64,000 bases of DNA, from NCBI RefSeq assembly GCF_001570425.1, contig NZ_BCSX01000056.1, positions 62,001 through 126,000 of the forward strand. The letters run 5' to 3'. Position 1 is the stretch's first letter. Each line of letters starts with the position of its first letter. Positions 33,852 through 42,533 of the stretch are shown piece after piece. The notes beneath the pieces were generated by a model. That model made no database searches. It was not told the DNA's origin and saw only the letters and a program-made list of their open reading frames with translations. This DNA comes from Mycolicibacterium brisbanense. GTDB lineage: Bacteria > Actinomycetota > Actinomycetes > Mycobacteriales > Mycobacteriaceae. The translations under genes were made by a program, and so were the position numbers.

Positions 33852-35162
33852 ATGAAGATCTCGCTGTTCTATGAGTTCCCGCTGCCCCGACCCTGGTCGG
33901 AGGATGACGAACATCAGCTGTTCCAGCACGGTCTGACCGAGGTGGAGGCCGCCGATAAGGCCGGGTTCTCCACGGTGTGGCTCACCGAGCACCACTTCCT
34001 CGAGGAGTACTGCCACTCGACGGCGCCGGAGATGTTCCTGGCCGCGGCGAGCCAGCGCACCAAGGACATCCGACTCGGCTTCGGTGTCATGCACCTACCG
34101 CCGCCCATCAACCACCCTGCCCGCATCGCCGAGCGGGTCGCCACGCTGGATCACCTGTCCAACGGGCGCGTCGAATTCGGCACGGGTGAGGGTTCCTCGG
34201 TCGCCGAACTCGGCGGCTTCGACATCGACCCGGCCGACAAGCGCACCATGTGGGAAGAAGCGCTTGAGGTGTCGATTCGCTGTATGACGGAGGCGCCGTT
34301 CACGGGCTTCAAGGGCGAACACGTCGAGATGCCTGCCCGCAATGTCATCCCGAAGCCGCTACAGAGCCCGCATCCACCCGTGTGGGTGGCCTGCACCCGT
34401 CCCTCGTCGGTGCAGATGGCTGCGCAGAAAGCCATCGGCGCCCTGAGTTTCGCGTACACCGGGCCCGAAGCGCTCAAAGAACGCGTGGCCGGCTATTACC
34501 GGGAATTCGAGGACAAGGGCACCCCGGTGACTCCGGCGATCAATCCCAACGTGCTCGCCATCGGCGGTGATCTGTCGATGATGGTCGCCCGCAGCGACGA
34601 AGAGGCGCTCAAACGGCTCGGTATCGGCGGCGGCTTCTTCTCGTTCGGAATCATGCACTACTACCTGACCGGCATGCACACCCCCGGGCGCACCAAGGTC
34701 TGGGAGCGTTACGAGCAAGCGGTCAAAGAAGATCCGACGCTGGCGTACGGGCCGGGCCGCGGTGCCATCGGCTCTCCGGACACCGTGCGGGAGTTCCTCC
34801 GCGGCTACGAGGACAGTGGAGTCGACGAGATCATCCTGCTGCTCAACCCCCGCAGCCACGAGGGCACGATGGAATCCATCGAGATCATGGGCAGGGAGAT
34901 CTTGCCCGAATTCATCGAACGGGACGCCAAAGCCGTTGCCGCCAAGGCCAAGCGGCTGCAACCCGTGATCGAGAAGGTGCAGGCCCGCAGGCAACCCTCC
35001 GAAGCGCCGCTGTTCGACGAGACGTATTCGTTCGGTGGTCTGCCGACCGGTCGCGGTGGCAAGTTCACCGCAGGGGAGATCCCCGAGGCCATGGCCGAGA
35101 TCAACGAAGGGCGGGTGAAGGCGGCCCAGGCCGAGAAAGCTGCCCGCGACGCGGCACGTTGA
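33852..35162 (+). CDS. LLM-class (bacterial luciferase-like) flavin monooxygenase
   Basis: 436 residues with the luciferase fold: GFSTVWLTEHHFLEEY, RLGFGVMHLPPPINHP, RVEFGTGEGSS and DEIILLLNPRS. Longer than F420-dependent relatives, with an extra C-terminal 90 residues ending in a helical, Ala- and Lys-rich tail. GAGGAGAAGG precedes the ATG. It probably uses reduced FMN, and the FMN reductase at 36967 in the same operon could supply it, giving a two-component monooxygenase. Substrate unknown. Confidence 0.82.
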   Translation: MKISLFYEFPLPRPWSEDDEHQLFQHGLTEVEAADKAGFSTVWLTEHHFLEEYCHSTAPEMFLAAASQRTKDIRLGFGVMHLPPPINHPARIAERVATLDHLSNGRVEFGTGEGSSVAELGGFDIDPADKRTMWEEALEVSIRCMTEAPFTGFKGEHVEMPARNVIPKPLQSPHPPVWVACTRPSSVQMAAQKAIGALSFAYTGPEALKERVAGYYREFEDKGTPVTPAINPNVLAIGGDLSMMVARSDEEALKRLGIGGGFFSFGIMHYYLTGMHTPGRTKVWERYEQAVKEDPTLAYGPGRGAIGSPDTVREFLRGYEDSGVDEIILLLNPRSHEGTMESIEIMGREILPEFIERDAKAVAAKAKRLQPVIEKVQARRQPSEAPLFDETYSFGGLPTGRGGKFTAGEIPEAMAEINEGRVKAAQAEKAARDAAR

Positions 35163-35980
35163 CCACCGACATGTGGCGCTATGACGGCCGCCGCGTCGTC
35201 GTCACCGGATGCGCGTCGGGGATCGGCGCGCATCTCGCGGCACAGCTGACCCAGCTGGGGGCGCACGTCACGGGCCTGGATCTGCGCCGGCCCGAACATC
35301 TTCCGGCACGCTTCGTCGAGGTCGACTTCGCCGATGCAGAGTCCATCGATGCCGCCGTCTCGGCCGTGGACGGTCCCGTCGACGCGCTGTTCAACGTCGC
35401 CGGGGTGTCTTCCGGGATCGGCAAACCGGTGCTGGTGGTCACCGTCAACTTCCTCGGCATGCGGCACTTCACCGAGGCGCTGTTGCCCAAGATGCCCGAT
35501 GGTGCGGCGATCGCCAACGTGTCGTCCCTGGCGGCCGCGAACTACCGGGAAAACGCGGACCAGACGGCGGGCCTGTTGGCCACCACGTCGATGGCGGACG
35601 GCATCGCCTGGTGCGAGGCTCATCCCGACGCGCTGGCAGACGGTGGTTACCGGCTGTCGAAGGAGGCGATCATCCTCTACGGGATGACGCGGGCACTCGC
35701 CTTGGGAAACCGCGGTATCCGGATCAACTGCACCGGGCCGGGTGTCACCGACACCCCGATCCTGGACCAGCTGCGCGGTGCGTATGGCCAGGACTATCTG
35801 GACGCGTTTCCCAAACGTCTGGGCCGCGTGTGCCGTCCCGACGAGCAGGCATCGGTCCTGGCCTTTCTCAACAGCCAAGCCGCAAGCTACATTTCCGGGC
35901 AAGTCATCTGGGTCGACGGTGGAACCCTCGCCGGCAGGATCGCGGCAACCCTGAAGGGGGAGCACCAGTGGCCGACATGA
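35159..35980 (+). CDS. Short-chain dehydrogenase (3-alpha-hydroxysteroid dehydrogenase-like)
   Basis: 273 residues. Cofactor motif VTGCASGIGAHLAAQL, FNVAGVSSG in place of NNAG, catalytic YRLSKEA and the end VIWVDGG. The short loop after the second strand and the inserted segment before the catalytic Tyr resemble the HsdA group acting on alicyclic or steroid alcohols. The start is TTG 35159 overlapping the LLM stop, or ATG 35171; neither has a clear ribosome site. Part of the ten-gene mhp operon. Confidence 0.82.
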   Translation: MTTDMWRYDGRRVVVTGCASGIGAHLAAQLTQLGAHVTGLDLRRPEHLPARFVEVDFADAESIDAAVSAVDGPVDALFNVAGVSSGIGKPVLVVTVNFLGMRHFTEALLPKMPDGAAIANVSSLAAANYRENADQTAGLLATTSMADGIAWCEAHPDALADGGYRLSKEAIILYGMTRALALGNRGIRINCTGPGVTDTPILDQLRGAYGQDYLDAFPKRLGRVCRPDEQASVLAFLNSQAASYISGQVIWVDGGTLAGRIAATLKGEHQWPT

Positions 35981-36957
35981 CCGAGTTTCGCCGCGTCGCC
36001 GACGATGTTCGTAACTGGGGACGCTGGGGCGACGGGGACGAACTGGGCACGCTGAACTTCATCACGGCCGACAAGGTCGCCGAGGCGGCCGGCCTCGTCA
36101 AGCACGGCAAGGTGTTTCCGCTCGGCGTCGACTTCGGTTCGTCGGGCCCGCAGGGGGCGTTCCATTTTCGGCAGAACCCCACCCACGTGATGACCGTCGA
36201 CGGGGGTGACACCAACACGCTGTTGGAGTACGGGCCCAAATGGCTGCAGAACCCGGCGGCCGGACAACTGGCGGGCTATTTCGCCGGTAACCCGATGCGG
36301 TTCAACGACGACCTGATCATCATGCCGCTGCAAGCCGCCACCCAGTGGGACGCCTTGTCGCATGTGTACTACGAAGAGCAGCTGTACAACGGTTTTCCGG
36401 CGAAATCGGTGACGAGTGCCGGGGCCTTCCACTGTGGCATCGACAAGGTGGACGGCAAGGGCATCACCTCGCGCGGTGTCCTGCTGGACATCGTGCGCTT
36501 GCGCGGTGCCGACACATACTGCCCGTTGGGTGACCCGATCATGCCGGGTGAGCTCGACGCGGCTGCCCGCAGCCAGGGTGTGCAGGTGCGGCGCGGCGAC
36601 ATCGTTCTGGTCCGAACTGGCTGGTGGGCAAGGTTTTTGCAGACCGGCGACGGGGCCGAACCGGGGGCCGGGCTGGACTGGACGTGCGCCTCGTGGTTGC
36701 ACGATCACGAGGTGGCGGCCGTGGCTGCCGACAATCTGATGGTCGAGAACCCGGCGTCCGGGGTCGACGGTGCGTTCCTGCCGATGCACATGCTGTGCCT
36801 GCGCGACATGGGCCTCATGCTCGGCGAGTACTGGGACCTCACCGCACTGGCCGCCGACTGCGCCGCCGACGGGGTATACGAATTTCAACTCGTCGCGCCG
36901 CCACTGCGCGTCACCGGAGCGGTGGGTTCTCCGGTGAATCCCATTGCGATCAAATGA
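35968..36957 (+). CDS. Cyclase-family (kynurenine formamidase-like) hydrolase with altered metal motif
   Basis: 329 residues from a GTG with AAGGGGGAG upstream; it overlaps the SDR end by 13 bases. The protein matches the cyclase/formamidase family (GDELGTLNFIT, RRGDIVLVRTGWW, MLCLRDMGLMLGEY). The usual metal motif HxGTHxDxPxH reads QAATQWDALSHV, so the first His residues are Gln while Asp and the last His remain. Members usually open amide, lactone or cyclic bonds. In this operon it may hydrolyse a lactone or ring-opened product; the altered motif makes the chemistry uncertain. Confidence 0.78.
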   Translation: MADMTEFRRVADDVRNWGRWGDGDELGTLNFITADKVAEAAGLVKHGKVFPLGVDFGSSGPQGAFHFRQNPTHVMTVDGGDTNTLLEYGPKWLQNPAAGQLAGYFAGNPMRFNDDLIIMPLQAATQWDALSHVYYEEQLYNGFPAKSVTSAGAFHCGIDKVDGKGITSRGVLLDIVRLRGADTYCPLGDPIMPGELDAAARSQGVQVRRGDIVLVRTGWWARFLQTGDGAEPGAGLDWTCASWLHDHEVAAVAADNLMVENPASGVDGAFLPMHMLCLRDMGLMLGEYWDLTALAADCAADGVYEFQLVAPPLRVTGAVGSPVNPIAIK

Positions 36958-36966
36958 GGAGAGAGC

Positions 36967-37548
36967 ATGACGCCGACCGACAGAGCACCGTTTGTCGTAG
37001 GTCTCGGCGGCACCTTGCGCGCCCGGTCCTCGACTGAACGCGCACTGCGATACTGCCTGGAATCGGTACAGCGCCATGGCGGTGAGGTCAGGATGTTCGC
37101 GGGCCCCGACCTGGAGTTGCCGATGTACGAGCCGCAATCGCTGGCCCGCACGCCCGCCGCACTGGAGCTCGTGAAAGCGCTGCGCGACGCCGACGCCGTG
37201 GTGGTGGCATCACCGGGCTACCACGGCGCTGTCTCGGGTCTGGTCAAGAACGCGTTGGACTACATCGAAGACCTCCGCGAGGATCCCCGCGTCTATCTGG
37301 ACAACACCCCCTGGGGCTGTATCAGCTGTGCGTACGGCTGGCAGGCCGCGGTCGGCACGTTGGGCCAGCTGCGGTCCATCGGCCACGCCTTGCGCGCCTG
37401 GCCGACGCCGCTCGGCGTCGCGATCAACTCCGCCGAGCAGATCTGGTCCGACAGCGGGGAACTGACCGATGGCCCCGTGCGCGACCAGCTCGACCTGCTG
37501 GCCACTCAGCTGCTCAACTTCGCTGTTTCCGGCACGGGTGCCCAATGA
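36967..37548 (+). CDS. NAD(P)H-dependent FMN reductase (flavodoxin-like)
   Basis: 193 residues with the flavodoxin-like fold of the SsuE/ArsH group: LGGTLRARSSTERAL near the N-terminus (phosphate-binding loop) and VVASPGYHGAVSGLVKNALDY. It starts 9 bases after the cyclase gene. It would provide reduced FMN for the LLM monooxygenase upstream in the operon. Confidence 0.85.
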   Translation: MTPTDRAPFVVGLGGTLRARSSTERALRYCLESVQRHGGEVRMFAGPDLELPMYEPQSLARTPAALELVKALRDADAVVVASPGYHGAVSGLVKNALDYIEDLREDPRVYLDNTPWGCISCAYGWQAAVGTLGQLRSIGHALRAWPTPLGVAINSAEQIWSDSGELTDGPVRDQLDLLATQLLNFAVSGTGAQ

Positions 37549-38366
37549 CCTACCGGCGACGCAGCATCGAGGTCGACGGGCTCGTCACCAGCTATCTGGA
37601 GGCGGGCAGCGGCGATCCGGTGGTGCTGCTGCACGGCGGAGAGTTCGGGGCGAATGCCGAACTGGGCTGGGAACACACCATTGCCGCCCTCGCCGAGAAC
37701 CACCGGGTGCTGGCGCCGGACATGCTGGGCTTTGGGGAGAGCGCCAAGGTTGTCGACTTCACCGACGGGCGCGGCATGCGGATCCGGCACATCGCCCGGT
37801 TCTGTGCCGAATTGGGCATCGATTCCGCGCATTTCGTGGGCAACTCGATGGGAGCCGTCAATCTGCTGGTCGATCTGACCTCGACCCACCCCAGGCTTCC
37901 CGCGCGATCTTTGGTGGCGATCTGCGGGGGCGGGGACATCCAGCGCAACGAGCACAGCAGCGCGCTCTACGAGTATGACGCCACCTTCGACGGCATGCGG
38001 CGCATCGTCGCCGCGTTGTTCGCCGACCCCGCCTATCCGGCCGACGATGCGTATGTGCGGCGACGGTATGAATCGAGCATCACTCCGGGAGCCTGGGAAG
38101 CCCTGGCGGCGGCCAGGTTTCGCCGTCCCGGTCTTGAACCGCCACCGCCACCGTCGTCGCAGCGGGCCTACGATCGTATCGGCATCCCGACGCTGGTCGT
38201 CGAGGGCGCCTGCGACAAGCTGCTTCCCGCGGGCTGGGCCGCCGCGACCGCCGGTCACATCGCCGGGGCCCGCAGCACGGTGATCCCCGAAGCGGGGCAC
38301 TGCCCGCAGATCGAACGACCCGCGGCGCTCAACGCGGTGCTGGTGAACTTCTTGAAAGAGGTGTGA
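37545..38366 (+). CDS. Alpha/beta hydrolase (second, meta-cleavage-product-hydrolase-like)
   Basis: 273 residues with VVLLHGGEFGAN (oxyanion site), nucleophile elbow GNSMGAVN, and EAGHCPQIERP with the catalytic His. The ATG overlaps the FMN reductase stop (ATGA). It could act on a second ring-cleavage product or an ester or lactone; having two such hydrolases in one operon suggests two hydrolytic C-C or ester steps. Confidence 0.83.
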   Translation: MTYRRRSIEVDGLVTSYLEAGSGDPVVLLHGGEFGANAELGWEHTIAALAENHRVLAPDMLGFGESAKVVDFTDGRGMRIRHIARFCAELGIDSAHFVGNSMGAVNLLVDLTSTHPRLPARSLVAICGGGDIQRNEHSSALYEYDATFDGMRRIVAALFADPAYPADDAYVRRRYESSITPGAWEALAAARFRRPGLEPPPPPSSQRAYDRIGIPTLVVEGACDKLLPAGWAAATAGHIAGARSTVIPEAGHCPQIERPAALNAVLVNFLKEV

Positions 38367-39172
38367 TGAACGAGCTGGCGCGAAAGGTCGCGGTGATCAC
38401 CGGCGGCGCGGCGGGACTCGGCGAGGGGCTGGTGCGCCGGTTCGCCGCCGAAGGCGCACGGGTGATGATCGGTGATGTCGAAAAGGACCGCGGCGCAGCG
38501 CTGGCGGCCGAGCTGGGGGACGGCACGTCATTCCTGACCACCGACGTGGCAGACCCCGAGCAGGTCGGTGCGTTGATTGCCGCCGCGGTCGAGCGGTTCG
38601 GCGGCCTGGACATCATGGTGAACAACGCCGGGGTGTCGGGCACGATGCACCGGCGCTTCATGGACGACGATCTCGCGGACTTCCACCACGTGATGGGGGT
38701 CAACGTGCTGGGCGTGATGGCAGGCACCCGTGATGCGGCCCGGCACATGTCTGCCCACGGCGGCGGCTCGATCATCAACCTGACGTCGATCGGCGGGATC
38801 CAGGCCGGAGGCGGCGTGATGACCTACCGGGCCTCCAAGGCCGCCGTCATCCAGTTCACCAAATCCGCGGCGATCGAACTGGCACACCACGAGATTCGCG
38901 TCAACGCCATCGCGCCGGGCAATATTCGCACGGCCATCGTGGCGAAATCTGCCTCGGCCGAGGATCGAGAACGCATCGAGCAGTTCGAAGAGGGGATCCG
39001 GGCACAGATGCGAGCGGATCGTCCGCTCAAGCGAGAGGGGACCGTCGACGACGTCGCCGAGGCGGCGCTGTACTTCGCCGGCGACCGGTCACGTTACGTC
39101 ACTGGCACCGTGCTGCCGGTCGACGGCGGCACCGTGGCGGGCAAGGTCATCGTCCGCAAGGAGAAGCCTTGA
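38366..39172 (+). CDS. Short-chain dehydrogenase/reductase
   Basis: 268 residues; ITGGAAGLGEGLVRRFAAEG, VNNAGVSGTM, catalytic YRASKAA and PVDGGTVAGK. The ATG overlaps the hydrolase stop as TGATG; a GTG lies one codon upstream. It is the last of the ten closely packed genes that start with mhpC. NAD(P)-dependent oxidation of a ring or side-chain alcohol is expected. Confidence 0.87.
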   Translation: MNELARKVAVITGGAAGLGEGLVRRFAAEGARVMIGDVEKDRGAALAAELGDGTSFLTTDVADPEQVGALIAAAVERFGGLDIMVNNAGVSGTMHRRFMDDDLADFHHVMGVNVLGVMAGTRDAARHMSAHGGGSIINLTSIGGIQAGGGVMTYRASKAAVIQFTKSAAIELAHHEIRVNAIAPGNIRTAIVAKSASAEDRERIEQFEEGIRAQMRADRPLKREGTVDDVAEAALYFAGDRSRYVTGTVLPVDGGTVAGKVIVRKEKP

Positions 39173-39208
39173 GGCCGTCTCAGTGAATTAAATCAACTGC
39201 TTGACTTA

Positions 39209-39892
39209 GTGACACTATGGGCGTTGACTGTAACGGTGACCACAGCCAGTCGGACGGCTCGGGCCGAGCGGGTCAGCTCCACGCAGGAGGCCATCCTCAA
39301 AGCGGCTGAACGGCTTTACGCCGAGCATGGCGTGTTCGCGGTGTCCAACCGTCAGGTCAGTGAGGCGGCAGGGCAAGGCAACAACGCCGCGGTCGGCTAC
39401 CACTTCGGCACCAAGACCGACCTGGTCCGGGCCATCGAGCACAAGCACCGCGGCCCCATCGAGGAGATTCGCGAACACATGGTCGCCGACTTGGGCGGCT
39501 CGCCGGATCTGCGGGACTGGGTGAGTTGCCTGGTGCGTCCGCTCACCGATCATCTCGCCGCGCTGGGTAATCCGACCTGGTACGCGCGCTTTGCCGCTCA
39601 GGTGATGACGGACCCGGCCTACCACGACATCATCGTCAGGGACGCATTGAGCAGTCCGTCGCTGGTTGAGGTGATCGACGGCATGACGAACTGCCTGCCC
39701 GAGCTACCCGCCGACGTCCGCGCCGAACGCAACATCATGGCGCGAAACCTGTTGATGCACAGCTGCGCAGACCGTGAACGCGGCCTGGCCCGGGGGGCGA
39801 GTGTGCCGCGGGCATCGTGGTCGGACGCAGCCTCGGGGCTCGTCGATGCCATCGTCGGACTCTGGCGGGCTCCGGTCACCCAGGAAGGCTGA
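39209..39892 (+). CDS. TetR-family transcriptional regulator (2)
   Basis: Up to 227 residues. Helix-turn-helix in VFAVSNRQVSEAAGQGNNAAVGYHFGTKTDLV. GTG 39209 is the upstream limit; GTG 39236 would give a more usual N-terminal length and cannot be excluded. The 36-base gap before it has TTGACT and an AT-rich stretch but no copy of the regulon palindrome. It is followed after 5 bases by the ferredoxin/P450 genes and so may control them. Confidence 0.83.
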   Translation: MTLWALTVTVTTASRTARAERVSSTQEAILKAAERLYAEHGVFAVSNRQVSEAAGQGNNAAVGYHFGTKTDLVRAIEHKHRGPIEEIREHMVADLGGSPDLRDWVSCLVRPLTDHLAALGNPTWYARFAAQVMTDPAYHDIIVRDALSSPSLVEVIDGMTNCLPELPADVRAERNIMARNLLMHSCADRERGLARGASVPRASWSDAASGLVDAIVGLWRAPVTQEG

Positions 39893-39897
39893 ACCGC

Positions 39898-40092
39898 GTG
39901 AAAATCTCTGTGGACCAAGACAAATGCGTCTCGTCCGGACAGTGCGTGCTCAACGCTCCCGAGCTGTTCGACCAGCGTGACGAGGACGGCGTCGTCGTCC
40001 TGGTGCAGCCCAGCCCGGGTCCCGAACACGTCGACGGTGCGCGGCGCGCCGCGGCGTCCTGTCCCGCCCTGGCCATCGCGATCGAGGAATGA
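39898..40092 (+). CDS. [3Fe-4S]-type ferredoxin
   Basis: 64 residues with CVSSGQC and a distal SCPALAI, the three-Cys pattern of the small ferredoxins that pair with actinobacterial P450s. The GTG start lies 5 bases after the TetR stop. The P450 gene starts 10 bases after it, so this is its electron donor. Confidence 0.9.
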   Translation: MKISVDQDKCVSSGQCVLNAPELFDQRDEDGVVVLVQPSPGPEHVDGARRAAASCPALAIAIEE

Positions 40093-40102
40093 GATCACCT
40101 GT

Positions 40103-41320
40103 ATGTCCGAAACTCTGACTGAAGTCGACATCCCTGACTACCCGATGGAGCGCGATGCGCGGTGCCCGTTCGCGCCGCCGCCGCAGATGCTGGGCCATGA
40201 CAGTGGGCTCTGGCGGGTGCGGATCTGGGACGGCAGCACCCCATGGCTGATCACGGGCCACGAGGAGGCCCGCGCATTGTTCGCCGATTCGCGGGTCAGT
40301 GTCGACGATCGTCGTGCGGGCTTCCCGCACTGGAACGAGCACATGCTCTCCACCGTCGACAAGCGACCGCGCTCGGTGTTCACCTCCGACGCCGAAGAGC
40401 ACACCCGATTCCGGAGGATGCTCTCCAAGCCGTTCACCTTCCGTCGCGTCGAGGCGCTGCGGCCGGCGATCCAGAAGATCACCGACGAATGCATCGACGC
40501 GATCCTCGCCGGCCCGCAGCCTGCCGACCTCGTCGCCAAACTCGCGCTGCCGGTCCCGACCGTGGTGATCAGCGAAATGCTCGGTGTCCCTTACGAAGAC
40601 CACGAGTTCTTCCAGCATCACGCCAATGTCGGACTGGCGCGCTATGCGAGCGCGGAGGACGGTCAGAAGGGTGCGATGAGCCTCGCGCAGTACCTGATCA
40701 ATCTGGTCGAGGCCAAGCGGAAGAACCCCGCCGAGGACGCGGTGTCGGATCTGGCCGAGCGGGTCAACGCGGGCGAAATCAGCGTGAAAGAGGCTGCGCA
40801 GCTGGGCACAGGTCTGCTCATCGCCGGGCATGAGACCACCGCGAACATGATCGGCATCGGCGTGCTGGCATTGCTTGAGAACCCCGAACAGGCCGACCTG
40901 TTGCGCAACACCGAGGATCCGAAGGAGATCGCCAACGCCGTCGAGGAGCTGATGCGTTACCTGTCCATCATCCAGAACGGCCAGCGGCGCATCGCCGTCG
41001 ACGACATCGAGATCAGCGGCGAGACCATCCGCGCCGGCGAAGGCATCATCATCGACCTGGCCCCGTCGAACTGGGACGCCAAGGCTTTTCCGCAGCCGGA
41101 CAAACTGGATCTGAGCCGCGACGCCGGGCAACAGCTGGGCTTCGGTTACGGCCGCCATCAATGCGTGGGCCAACAGCTCGCCCGCGCCGAACTGCAGATC
41201 GTGTTCCACACCCTGGTGCGCCGCATTCCCACGCTGCGGCTGGCCATTCCGTTCGACGAGGTGCCGTTCAAGCACGACCGCCTCGCCTACGGCGTCTACG
41301 AACTTCCTGTCACCTGGTGA
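40103..41320 (+). CDS. Cytochrome P450 (CYP105-like)
   Basis: 405 residues. I-helix LLIAGHETTANM, K-helix EELMRYLS and haem loop FGYGRHQCVGQQLARAEL. The sequence style and the adjacent 3Fe-4S ferredoxin are like the CYP105 group, which has broad substrate range. It is part of a tight run with an amidohydrolase and M24-type genes. Substrate unknown. Confidence 0.88.
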   Translation: MSETLTEVDIPDYPMERDARCPFAPPPQMLGHDSGLWRVRIWDGSTPWLITGHEEARALFADSRVSVDDRRAGFPHWNEHMLSTVDKRPRSVFTSDAEEHTRFRRMLSKPFTFRRVEALRPAIQKITDECIDAILAGPQPADLVAKLALPVPTVVISEMLGVPYEDHEFFQHHANVGLARYASAEDGQKGAMSLAQYLINLVEAKRKNPAEDAVSDLAERVNAGEISVKEAAQLGTGLLIAGHETTANMIGIGVLALLENPEQADLLRNTEDPKEIANAVEELMRYLSIIQNGQRRIAVDDIEISGETIRAGEGIIIDLAPSNWDAKAFPQPDKLDLSRDAGQQLGFGYGRHQCVGQQLARAELQIVFHTLVRRIPTLRLAIPFDEVPFKHDRLAYGVYELPVTW

Positions 41321-41337
41321 CCCGATCGGAGAAACCC

Positions 41338-42528
41338 ATGTCTAGTGTGACCGCCACGCTCTATCCGTCGGAAGGCTTTGGCGCGCCGAAAGATCGGCGT
41401 GGCCACGCGACGGAGGGAGGCCTGACGGGACTCCCTGAGGGCACCGAGGTGTTCTCGGCCGACAACCACATCTCGGTGGCCGACGACATCTTTTACGACC
41501 GGTTCCCCGACGAACTCAAGGGTGCTGCGCCGCGCATCTGGTACGAGGACGGCGCCTACATGGTCGGGATGAAGGGAAAGGCCTGGACCGGTGGCGATTT
41601 CGGCCGTGTGCTCATGCAGTACGACGATCTGGCCGGGGCGGCGACCAACAACATCGATGCCCGGATCCGTCAACTCGGCGAGGACGGTATCGACAAGGAG
41701 CTGGCGTTCCCCAACGCCGTGCTCGCGCTGTTCCACTACCCGGACAAGGGCATCCGTGAGCGCGTATTCCGCATCTACAACGAACACATCGCCGATCTGC
41801 AGGAGCGGTCGGGTGGACATTTCTACGGCGTCGGGCTGATCAACTGGTGGGATCCGAAAGGGACCCGCAGCACGCTCGAGGAACTCAAGTCGTTGGGACT
41901 CAAGACCTTCCTGCTACCGCTCAACCCGGGCAAGGACGACGAGGGCAACATCTACGACTACGGCAGCACCGACATGGACGCGGTGTGGGACGAGATCGAG
42001 GCCTCCGGGGTGCCGGTCAGCCACCACATCGGTGAGACTCCGCCCAAAACACCATGCCAGAACAACAGCGTCGTGGTCGGCATGATGGTCAACGTCGACT
42101 CGTTCCGCGAGCAGTTCGCCAAGTATGTGTTCTCCGGCATCCTCGACCGGCATCCCGCGTTGCGGATCGGCTGGTTCGAGGGCGGTATCGCGTGGGTGCC
42201 GACGGCCCTGCAGGACGCCGAACACATGCTCGCGTCATACCGGCACATGTTCAATCACGAACTGCAGCACGATATTCGGCGCTATTGGAACCAGCACATG
42301 AGTGCATCGTTCATGGTGGACCCCCTAGGGCTGCGGTTGATCGACGACATCGGCGTCGACAACGTGATGTGGTCCAGCGACTACCCGCACAACGAGTCCA
42401 CATTCGGCTATTCGGAGAAATCCCTGAAAGCCGTCGTCGACGCGGTCGGCCCCGATGCCGCCACCAAGATCGTCAGCACCAATGTCCAGAAGTTCCTGGG
42501 GCTGCACACGCGGGGAGCAAAAGGGTGA
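41338..42528 (+). CDS. Amidohydrolase-2 family (ACMSD-like) metal-dependent hydrolase/decarboxylase
   Basis: 396 residues. The amidohydrolase-2 pattern is clear: VFSADNHISVADD at the N-terminus (D-x-H), PVSHHIGE in the middle, GWFEGGIAWVP, and the C-terminal Asp region MWSSDYPHNES. Relatives decarboxylate or hydrolyse beta-keto or enol acids from ring cleavage. The first metal motif has Asn-His rather than His-x-His. GGAGAAAC precedes the ATG. A second member is at 58850; both lie in operons with CoA-ester enzymes. Confidence 0.82.
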   Translation: MSSVTATLYPSEGFGAPKDRRGHATEGGLTGLPEGTEVFSADNHISVADDIFYDRFPDELKGAAPRIWYEDGAYMVGMKGKAWTGGDFGRVLMQYDDLAGAATNNIDARIRQLGEDGIDKELAFPNAVLALFHYPDKGIRERVFRIYNEHIADLQERSGGHFYGVGLINWWDPKGTRSTLEELKSLGLKTFLLPLNPGKDDEGNIYDYGSTDMDAVWDEIEASGVPVSHHIGETPPKTPCQNNSVVVGMMVNVDSFREQFAKYVFSGILDRHPALRIGWFEGGIAWVPTALQDAEHMLASYRHMFNHELQHDIRRYWNQHMSASFMVDPLGLRLIDDIGVDNVMWSSDYPHNESTFGYSEKSLKAVVDAVGPDAATKIVSTNVQKFLGLHTRGAKG

Positions 42529-42533
42529 GGGGC

